Assembly (NCBI GenBank): GCA_964474635.1
Contig: CAYYTT010000217.1
Span: 1 to 5,709, forward strand
From: CAYUYV01 sp964474635
Lineage (GTDB): Bacteria; Pseudomonadota; Alphaproteobacteria; JAJFIK01
Length of the DNA: 5,709 nt
Direction: 5' to 3'
The number at the start of each line of letters is the position of its first letter. The first letter of the stretch is position 1. The notes beneath the pieces were generated by a model, which worked only from the letters and a program-made list of their open reading frames with translations, did not search any database and was not told where the DNA came from. Shown piece by piece: positions 1 through 5,709 of this stretch. A program made the translations under genes and the position numbers.

Positions 1-2928
1 GAAAATACCCCACAGGGTCATCATGACATCGATCCGGGGGCGCTCCATCTCCTCAAGCGGAACAAGATCCGCGCCTGCCAGGCGGCCATAGCTGTCAAAG
101 CGCGGCCGCGCGCCCACAAGCGCCAGGGCCTGGGCGAGGGGCGCGCCCTCGCTTTTAAGATTGTCCGTCCCCCACAGCACGAGCGCCACAGTCTCCGGCA
201 GGGCGCCGTTGTCGGCCTCGTGGCGTGCCACCAGTCGGGCCGCCTGGCGCGCCCCGTCCGCCAGGGCAAAGGCGCTCGGCAGACGGAAGGGGTCGAACCC
301 GTGGAGATTGCGGCCCGTGGGCAGAACCTCCGGCGTGCGCAGAAGATCGCCCCCCGGCACGGGCCGGATGAACTTGCCGTCGAGGGCCTCCATCAGGGCC
401 GGCAGCTCGTGATCCTGCGACAACAGATGATTGGTCTGCGCCAGATCCTTGAACAGGGCCTGGACATCGTCCCGGCCCTCAAGGCCCGATTGGGCAATGA
501 CCCCGTCAATGGCGGCCCCGTCCATCAGGGCCTCAATGGCGTCCCGGCTGGGCTCGACCCCATGGGAGGCGTCGGCGATGGACAGGAGAATGTCGGCCCG
601 TTCCTCGCGGCTGGGCGGCTCGCCAAGCACATGGAGGCCGTGGGGGATGAGGGTGTCTTCAAGCTCGCGCAGACGGGCCGAGAGGGCCAGCACTTGCGCT
701 CCAGCCGTCTTGCCCCAGGCCGGTTCGGCGGCCGCCAGGTCGAGTTCGGCGGCCTGGGCCTGGATGACCTCGGCCAGATCCGCGCTCTCCTGGGCATTTT
801 CCGGGGGCAGGGCGCGGAAGCGTTCGATGGCGCCCTTGAGATCCAAAAGCCCGCGATAGAGGCCAGCCTTGCCGACCGACGGCGTCAGATAGCTGATCAA
901 GGTCGCCGCCGAACGGCGCTTGGCGACCGTGCCCTCGGAGGGGTTGTTGGCCGCATAGAGATAGAAATTCGGCACATCGGCGATCAGACGTTCCGGCCAG
1001 CAGGCGCTGCTCATGCCGGTCTGCTTGCCGGGCATGAATTCAAGCGCGCCGTGGGTGCCGAAATGCAGCACCGCATGGGCGCCGAAATCATCCCGGATGT
1101 AGCGATAAAAAGCGCTAAAGGCGTGGGTCGGTGTGAAGCCCTTTTCAAAGAGCAACCGCATGGGGTCGCCCTCATAGCCGAAGGCCGGCTGGATGCCCAC
1201 GAAGATGCTGCCGAATTGGGCGCCGAGCACGAAGATGGACTTGCCGTCGCTGAGCTGGCGTCCGGGCGCGGGACCCCACTGGCCTTCGATCTCGGCCAGG
1301 TGGCGCTCGTGGCGCACATGGCCGTCGGCCGAAATCTGGGCGTGGACATTGGCATCCATGCCATAGGCTGCGCTGTTGCCCTCCAGGATCCGGGCCCGCA
1401 GGCTGTCCACGCTGTCCGGCACATCGACCTGGTAGCCCTTGGCCTTCAGGGCCTTGAGCGTGTTGAGCAGGGAGGCAAAGACCGACAGGTGCATGGCCGT
1501 GCCGACCGCGCCCGCGTTGGGGGGGAAATTGAAAAGGACAATGGCGAGCCGGCGGTCTTCCGCCTCGGCTTTGCGCAAATCGACCAGCTTGGCGACCCGG
1601 TCGGCCATCAGGTCGGCCCGCTCAAAGCAGCAGCGCATCTCGCGGCTGGACAGGCCCCCGTCCTCGGTCGTCGACTGGATCGGGCACTGGCGGTCGCAGC
1701 AGGTCAGATGACCGCTGGCAACCCCGGCTTCGCTCGCCCGGCCGCCGAACACCATGGGTGCGCGCGCGCCGTCCAGCTCTGGAATGGCGACCATGATGGT
1801 GCTTTCCACCGGCATCAGCCCCCGATCCGACGTGCCCCATTGCTCCAGGGACTGGAACTCCAGCGGATGGGCGGCGATGTAGGGCACATCAAGGCCCTTG
1901 AGGACATCCTCGGCCGCCTTGGCGTCGTTGTAGGCCGGTCCTCCGACCAGGGAAAATCCGGTCAGGGAAATCAGGGCGTCGACGGCGGGCTTTCCGTCCT
2001 TCTTGAAGAAGGCGTCGATGGCCGGGCGCGCATCAAGGCCGCTCGCGAAGGCGGGCACCACCTCAAGGCCGCGGGCCTCCAGGGCCGCGATGACGCCGTC
2101 ATAGTGACCCGCGTCCTTGCCCAGCACATAAGAGCGCAGCAGCAGGATCCCGACGCGCCCGCGCACCCGGTCGGTCTTCGCCGGATCCATCCGGGGGGCC
2201 GGCAAGTCGGCAGGGTCCTCGCTCATGCGCTGCTCAAGGCGCGGATGGTAGACGCCGACCTCCGGATAGACCATGGGCTCGGGCGTCTTGCCCAGAGCCT
2301 CCCGCAGGACTTCGCGCTCGCCCGATGCGTAACGGGTGATCAGGAAGCGGATCATGGCCGCAACGTTCTCGTCCGAACCGGCCAGCCAGTATTGCAGGGT
2401 CAGGAAATAGGCGCGCACGTCCTGGGCCGTGCCCGGAATGAACTTCAGGATGCGGGGCAGGCGGCGCAGCATGGCCATCTGCTTGGCGCCGGAACTTGCA
2501 CCCGGCTTTGCGGTGCTGCTGCCGCGCAGGCGCTTGAGAAGGGCGAGGGCGCCGTTCTGGGGCTTGTTCATGGCGAACTTGCCCATCCGGGTCAGGCGGA
2601 CGATCTGACCCTCGGACATGCAGCACACCATGGCGTCGCAATGGGGCTGGCGCGCCTCTAGGGCCGGCAGAACCGCCTGGATGTGGTTTTCCATGAACAG
2701 CATGGTGGCGATGATGATGTCGCCCTGTTCGATATCCTTCAGGCAGCGCTCAAGCGCCTGCGGGTCCTCGGCCCATTCGCTGGCCGGATGCAGCGTGAGA
2801 GACAGGCCCGGAATTTCTGGGACCAGATCACGTCGCGCGCGATCCACCGCTCCGGACAAATGATTGTCCAGAGTGACGATCACCACACGCACGTTAGCGC
2901 TATCAGCGTCCAAAATGGGCTTTAGCAT
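1..2928 (-). CDS. bchH: Magnesium chelatase subunit H (BchH), 3'-truncated by window edge
   Basis: BchH binds protoporphyrin IX and, with the AAA+ motor BchI/BchD, inserts Mg2+, the first committed step of bacteriochlorophyll synthesis in the cytoplasm. The minus-strand frame is open from ATG 2928 to base 1: 976 codons with no stop or frameshift. The family is usually about 1,190-1,250 aa, so roughly 220-270 C-terminal residues are missing. The start gives MLKPILDADSANVRVVIVTLD; the block RVVIVTLDNHLSGAVDRA opens the N-terminal DUF3479-type domain, with IIIATMLFMENHIQAVLPAL, CCMSEGQ (102-108) and LKFIPGTAQDVRAYF (161-175). The CobN/Mg-chelatase domain follows, with FNFPPNAGAVGTAMHL (about 466-481), HFGTHGALEFMPGKQTG (622-638) and NNPSEG with KRR (661-672). 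A cysteine cluster lies at 410-434. The last visible residues, RPRIDVMMTLWGIF, are a family block interrupted by the edge. CobN (cobaltochelatase) is the main alternative, but context and N-terminal domain fit BchH. Confidence 0.97.
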   Translation of the reverse strand, partial: MLKPILDADSANVRVVIVTLDNHLSGAVDRARRDLVPEIPGLSLTLHPASEWAEDPQALERCLKDIEQGDIIIATMLFMENHIQAVLPALEARQPHCDAMVCCMSEGQIVRLTRMGKFAMNKPQNGALALLKRLRGSSTAKPGASSGAKQMAMLRRLPRILKFIPGTAQDVRAYFLTLQYWLAGSDENVAAMIRFLITRYASGEREVLREALGKTPEPMVYPEVGVYHPRLEQRMSEDPADLPAPRMDPAKTDRVRGRVGILLLRSYVLGKDAGHYDGVIAALEARGLEVVPAFASGLDARPAIDAFFKKDGKPAVDALISLTGFSLVGGPAYNDAKAAEDVLKGLDVPYIAAHPLEFQSLEQWGTSDRGLMPVESTIMVAIPELDGARAPMVFGGRASEAGVASGHLTCCDRQCPIQSTTEDGGLSSREMRCCFERADLMADRVAKLVDLRKAEAEDRRLAIVLFNFPPNAGAVGTAMHLSVFASLLNTLKALKAKGYQVDVPDSVDSLRARILEGNSAAYGMDANVHAQISADGHVRHERHLAEIEGQWGPAPGRQLSDGKSIFVLGAQFGSIFVGIQPAFGYEGDPMRLLFEKGFTPTHAFSAFYRYIRDDFGAHAVLHFGTHGALEFMPGKQTGMSSACWPERLIADVPNFYLYAANNPSEGTVAKRRSAATLISYLTPSVGKAGLYRGLLDLKGAIERFRALPPENAQESADLAEVIQAQAAELDLAAAEPAWGKTAGAQVLALSARLRELEDTLIPHGLHVLGEPPSREERADILLSIADASHGVEPSRDAIEALMDGAAIDGVIAQSGLEGRDDVQALFKDLAQTNHLLSQDHELPALMEALDGKFIRPVPGGDLLRTPEVLPTGRNLHGFDPFRLPSAFALADGARQAARLVARHEADNGALPETVALVLWGTDNLKSEGAPLAQALALVGARPRFDSYGRLAGADLVPLEEMERPRIDVMMTLWGIF

Positions 2929-4510
2929 CGTAAAGCGTCTCCACCGTGATCATTGTCACGCCCTTGTCCCGGGCGTAGCTCTCCGTGTTGCGCCGGGCCT
3001 TGCCGCGCACAAAGAAGGGGATCTTGCGCAGCTCCGCCTCGGCCTCGCTGTTCCAGTGCAGGTTTGCCGGATCGCCGGGCGCCTCGGCGCTCGCCTGCGC
3101 CGTGTCCGCGCCATCGTCCCCCGGCTCCTCGGTCCGCGGCGCGCCCGCCGTGGCGGGGCCATGGCCGAGATGGGAGGGGCCGGCATGGTCGTTGAATTCG
3201 AAATCTTCCCGGAACATGGCCAGGAGATGCTCCTCAAGGCCCATCACGAGCGGGTGCACCCAGGTGTCGAACAGTACATTCGCGCCCTCAAAGCCCATGA
3301 CCGGGGAGTAGCGGGCGGGGAAGTCCTGCACATGGACCGGCGCGGAAATGACTGCACACGGAACACCGAGCCGCTTGCAGATATGCCGTTCCATCTGGGT
3401 GCCGAGCACCAGTTCGGGCTGCAATTCGGCGATGCGCGCCTCGACTTCGAGATAATCGTCCGTAACCAGAGCCTCGACGCCGTAAATCTCCGCGGCCGCG
3501 CGCACATCGCGGGCAAATTCGCGGTTGTAACAGCCCAGGCCGACGACCTCGAAGCCGATTTCTTCGGCGGCCACCCGGGCCGAGGCGATCACATGGGTCG
3601 CATCCCCGAACAGGAAGACCCGCTTGCCCGTGAAATAGGTGGAGTCCACCGAGCGCGACCACCAGGGCAGGCGGCAGTCCGCGTCGGCAAGCACCGGCGC
3701 CGGATCAATGCCGCTCAGTGCGGCAATCTCCAGGACAAAGTCCCGTGTCGCGCCAACTCCCATAGGCACCGTCGTGATGCAGGGCTGCTGGAAGGTCTTC
3801 TCGAGCCACCGGGCGGCCGTGAGGGCAATCTCCGGGTAAAGAACAATATTGAAATCGGCGTCCGGGAGGCGTGCCAGATCGTCCGGGCCCGCATAAAGCG
3901 GCGCGGTCACGTTCACTTCGACGCCGAGCCGATTGAGCAGGCGCGTGATTTCAGTGACATCGTCCCGGTGGCGAAAGCCCAGGGCCGTCGGGCCCAGAAT
4001 GTTGCAGCGGGGCCGCGCTCCGGCAGGTCCGGAGGAGGGGGGGGAGGACGGCACCGGCGCGCGCCCCGCTACGGCGTTGAGGGTCCGGACCATGTGATAG
4101 AAGGTCTCGGAGGCTCCCCAATTCTCTTTACGCTGATAAGCCGGCAGTTCGAGCGGTACCACGGGCACGGGCAGGTCAAGCGCCTTGGCAAGTCCGCCGG
4201 GATCGTCCTGGATCAGTTCGGCCGTGCAGGACGCGCCGACGAGCATGGCCTTGGGCGCAAAGCGCTCATAGGCCTCCCGGGCGGCCGTCTTGAAGATCTC
4301 GGCCGTGTCAGAGCCCAGGTCCCGGGCCTGAAACGTGGTGTAGGTCACGGGCGGGCGGGCATTGCGCCGCTCGATCATGGTGAAGAGAAGGTCCGCATAC
4401 GTGTCGCCCTGGGGCGCGTGCAGCACATAGTGCACGTCCTTCATGGCGGTGGCGACCCGCATGGCCCCCACATGGGGCGGTCCCTCATAAGTCCACATTG
4501 CAAGCTGCAT
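2903..4510 (-). CDS. bchB: Light-independent protochlorophyllide reductase subunit B (DPOR BchB)
   Basis: A complete 535-aa BchB, partner of BchN in the DPOR NB heterotetramer. The start at 4510 has a good ribosome site and gives the family N-terminus (MQLAMWTYEGPPHVGAMRVA). Asp36 (codon 4405-4403, in HAPQGD36TYAD) matches the unusual aspartate that, with three BchN cysteines, ligates the NB [4Fe-4S] cluster. Asp289 (3646-3644, in RSVDSTYFTGKR) aligns with R. capsulatus Asp274, the proposed proton donor to the substrate. Other family blocks are VGASCTAELIQDDPGGLA (91-108), NILGPTALGFRHRDD (170-184), FLFGDATHVI (299-308), CYNREFA (327-333) and TQMERHI with ISAPVHVQDFPARYSP (371-403). After DFEFNDHAGPSHLGHG, residues about 450-486 are an Ala/Gly/Pro/acidic linker, followed by the small C-terminal protochlorophyllide reductase domain (about 487-533, KIPFFVRGKARRNTE). 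A Pro/Ser/Gly-rich segment at about 150-167 accounts for extra length over R. capsulatus. The gene lies 3 bases after bchN and overlaps bchH by 26 bases. Confidence 0.98.
   Translation of the reverse strand: MQLAMWTYEGPPHVGAMRVATAMKDVHYVLHAPQGDTYADLLFTMIERRNARPPVTYTTFQARDLGSDTAEIFKTAAREAYERFAPKAMLVGASCTAELIQDDPGGLAKALDLPVPVVPLELPAYQRKENWGASETFYHMVRTLNAVAGRAPVPSSPPSSGPAGARPRCNILGPTALGFRHRDDVTEITRLLNRLGVEVNVTAPLYAGPDDLARLPDADFNIVLYPEIALTAARWLEKTFQQPCITTVPMGVGATRDFVLEIAALSGIDPAPVLADADCRLPWWSRSVDSTYFTGKRVFLFGDATHVIASARVAAEEIGFEVVGLGCYNREFARDVRAAAEIYGVEALVTDDYLEVEARIAELQPELVLGTQMERHICKRLGVPCAVISAPVHVQDFPARYSPVMGFEGANVLFDTWVHPLVMGLEEHLLAMFREDFEFNDHAGPSHLGHGPATAGAPRTEEPGDDGADTAQASAEAPGDPANLHWNSEAEAELRKIPFFVRGKARRNTESYARDKGVTMITVETLYDAKAHFGR
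2939..2942 (-). promoter_or_regulatory. Likely Shine-Dalgarno of bchH, inside bchB
   Basis: The coding strand reads GGTGGAG, with GGAG ending 10 bases before the ATG at 2928. It lies within the bchB codons near its C-terminus. It favours 2928 as the bchH start, since the alternative GTG at 2892 has no purine-rich site at a suitable distance. Spacing is slightly long, so this is a moderate call. Confidence 0.5.
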
Positions 4511-4513
4511 GGG

Positions 4514-5709
4514 CTACACCTTCAAAAGGCCGCGGCGGCGCAGCGGGCGGGCAAAGAGTTCGGCAAGGTCGCCGGCCTGGTCAAACCCGTGGACCGGCGT
4601 GAAAACAAGCTCGATGGACCACTTCGTGGTGATGCCCTCGGCCTCCAGCGGATTGGCAAGCCCCAGGCCGCACACGGCGATGTCGGGTTGGGCCTCCCGC
4701 GCGCGGTCGAGCTGGCGGTCCACGTCCTGGCCCTCACTGACCGTGACATGGTCCGGCAGCTGAGCAAGATCGGGACCCACATGCTGGCGGTGCAGATAGG
4801 GCGTGCCCACTTCCACCGGCTCCATGCCGACTTCCGTGTGCAAAAAGCGCGCGAGCGGCACTTCAAGCTGGCTGTCGGGGAAGAAGAAAATCCGCTTGTC
4901 CTCAAGGGCATCCCGGTAACGCTCCACGGCCTTTTCGGCCCGGGCCCGGCCCGGCGCCACGGCCGCCTCGAAGCGCTCGGCGGGAATGGAAAAATGCTCG
5001 GCCGCCGCGCGCAGCCAGGCTTCGGTGCCTTTCGCGCCGAAGGGGAAGGGCGCGGGCAGGTGCCGGGCGCCCCGATCCTCAAGGGCGCGGCCTGTATCGC
5101 CAAGAAAAGGCTGGGCGAGCAAAAAGACCGTATTCGGACCGACGGTCGGCAACGCGCTTGACTGGCGCGGGGGCAGAAAGCTCACGCCGTCAAGGCCCAT
5201 CTGCTCGAACAGGCGGCGGAACTGGTCCTCCACCACATCCGGCAGGGCGCCGACCACGAGCAGATTGGGCGCGGCCTCACCGCTCGCCGCCGGCATTTCT
5301 GGGACAAGTGACGCGAGGCAGGCGTCTTCGCCTTGCGTGAACGTCGTTTCAATGCCGCTGCCGGAATAATTCAGGATGCGGACCCGGGGCATGAAGGTCT
5401 TGGACAGCCGCTCGGCCGCCCGGGAGAGATCGAGCTTGATGACCTCCGAGGGGCAGGAGCCGACCAGGAACAGCATCTTGATGTCGGGCCGGCGCTCCAG
5501 CAGGCGGGTGACCACCCGGTCGAGTTCCTCATTGGCATCGGCCAGACCGGCCAGATCCCGCTCTTCCATGATCGCCGTGGCAAAGCGCGGTTCGGCGAAG
5601 ATCATCACGCCGGCGGCCGACTGCATCAGGTGGGCGCAGGTGCGCGAGCCGACGATCAGAAAAAACGCATCCTGAATTTTTCGGTGCAGCCAGACGATTC
5701 CCGTCAGGC
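4514..5709 (-). CDS. bchN: Light-independent protochlorophyllide reductase subunit N (DPOR BchN), 5'-truncated by window edge
   Basis: BchN pairs with BchB to form the NB component of dark-operative protochlorophyllide reductase, a cytoplasmic nitrogenase-like enzyme that reduces the C17=C18 bond of protochlorophyllide using electrons from BchL. The frame is open to the right edge: 397 whole codons, then TAG at 4516-4514. The first ATG inside the window (5626) is not the start, because upstream codons still read as BchN (LTGIVWLHRKIQDAF, then IVGSRTCAHL). By alignment from memory with Rhodobacter capsulatus BchN, the first whole residue is about Leu28, giving a full length near 424 aa, normal for the family. 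Two of the three BchN cysteines that hold the NB [4Fe-4S] cluster are visible: Cys51 in SRTC (5638-5636) and Cys112 in VGSCPSEV (5455-5453). The family motif GVMIFAEPR lies between them. The third, Cys26, should lie just outside. The C-terminus ends LFARPLRRRGLLKV. The stop is 3 bases before bchB, so the genes are surely co-transcribed. Identity is near certain; only the 5' end is unseen. Confidence 0.97.
   Translation of the reverse strand, partial: LTGIVWLHRKIQDAFFLIVGSRTCAHLMQSAAGVMIFAEPRFATAIMEERDLAGLADANEELDRVVTRLLERRPDIKMLFLVGSCPSEVIKLDLSRAAERLSKTFMPRVRILNYSGSGIETTFTQGEDACLASLVPEMPAASGEAAPNLLVVGALPDVVEDQFRRLFEQMGLDGVSFLPPRQSSALPTVGPNTVFLLAQPFLGDTGRALEDRGARHLPAPFPFGAKGTEAWLRAAAEHFSIPAERFEAAVAPGRARAEKAVERYRDALEDKRIFFFPDSQLEVPLARFLHTEVGMEPVEVGTPYLHRQHVGPDLAQLPDHVTVSEGQDVDRQLDRAREAQPDIAVCGLGLANPLEAEGITTKWSIELVFTPVHGFDQAGDLAELFARPLRRRGLLKV
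4519..4523 (-). promoter_or_regulatory. Shine-Dalgarno of bchB inside the end of bchN
   Basis: On the coding strand GAAGG (continuing GAAGGTG) ends 8 bases before the bchB ATG at 4510. It overlaps the last bchN codons, just ahead of the bchN TAG. This supports the 4510 start and suggests translational coupling from bchN to bchB. The spacing and sequence are typical; function is inferred. Confidence 0.7.

Noticed and set aside
1519..1525. Seven-base homopolymer in bchH
   Set aside because: It encodes the conserved FPPN motif (Phe468-Asn471) in frame, so it is explained by protein conservation rather than a contingency tract.
2234..2641. Minus-strand frame of 135 codons within bchH, and similar ones at 1622-1840, 1011-1424, 525-797 and 21-269
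   Set aside because: They are out of frame with the intact BchH reading frame (codon starts divisible by 3) and give Arg/Pro/Ser/Ala-rich products typical of shadow frames. They do not indicate a broken bchH.
220..2661. Plus-strand open frame of 813 codons spanning most of bchH
   Set aside because: It is antisense to the continuous BchH frame, whose translation matches family blocks throughout. The plus-strand product is rich in Gly, His, Gln, Arg and Leu without recognisable domains. Long antisense frames are expected opposite GC-rich genes with strong third-position bias.
2895..2902. Perfect 8-base palindrome TAGCGCTA at the bchB-bchH junction
   Set aside because: It is too short for a convincing operator or terminator, has no T-run after it, and lies inside bchH if the ATG at 2928 is used.
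2864..5161. Plus-strand open frame of 765 codons antisense to bchB and part of bchN
   Set aside because: It runs across the bchN-bchB junction and most of both real genes, has no family resemblance I can see, and is explained by codon bias on the opposite strand.
1..5709. tRNA, rRNA, CRISPR array, insertion sequence or transposon ends
   Set aside because: The window is filled by three biosynthetic genes with 3 non-coding bases; no repeat array, inverted-repeat pair or RNA-gene signature was seen by eye.

Overview
The window is an uninterrupted piece of a bacteriochlorophyll biosynthesis operon, most likely from an anoxygenic phototrophic purple alphaproteobacterium. This rests on the GC-rich sequence, on three proteins that read like purple-bacterial BchN, BchB and BchH, and on the gene order bchN-bchB-bchH, which is classic for the photosynthesis gene clusters of Rhodobacter-like, Rhodopseudomonas-like and Rhodospirillum-like bacteria. 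I cannot name the genus from sequence alone.

All three genes lie on the minus strand and are transcribed from high to low coordinates. bchN (5709 to 4514) enters from the right edge already in progress and lacks about 27 N-terminal residues. bchB (4510 to 2903) is complete at 535 aa. bchH (2928 to 1) is the largest gene. It starts inside the last codons of bchB, stays open for 976 codons, and leaves through the left edge without a stop, missing roughly the last fifth of the protein. The only non-coding bases are the 3 between bchN and bchB. No stretch lacks a gene, and there is no room for an internal promoter or terminator outside coding sequence.

Functionally, BchH is the porphyrin-binding subunit of magnesium chelatase, which commits protoporphyrin IX to bacteriochlorophyll. 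BchN and BchB form the catalytic NB component of dark-operative protochlorophyllide oxidoreductase (DPOR), a nitrogenase-like enzyme that reduces ring D of protochlorophyllide several steps later. Its electron donor BchL is not in the window and would be expected just downstream of bchH. The Fe-S ligand residues visible in BchN and BchB are present, so the enzyme looks functional.

I found no undescribed system. Points worth a second look are the overlapping bchB/bchH junction and its start choice, an 8-base homopolymer in a proline/serine-rich linker of BchB, an altered-looking cysteine cluster in BchH, and the exact edge positions of the two truncated genes. Two very long plus-strand open frames are antisense shadows.
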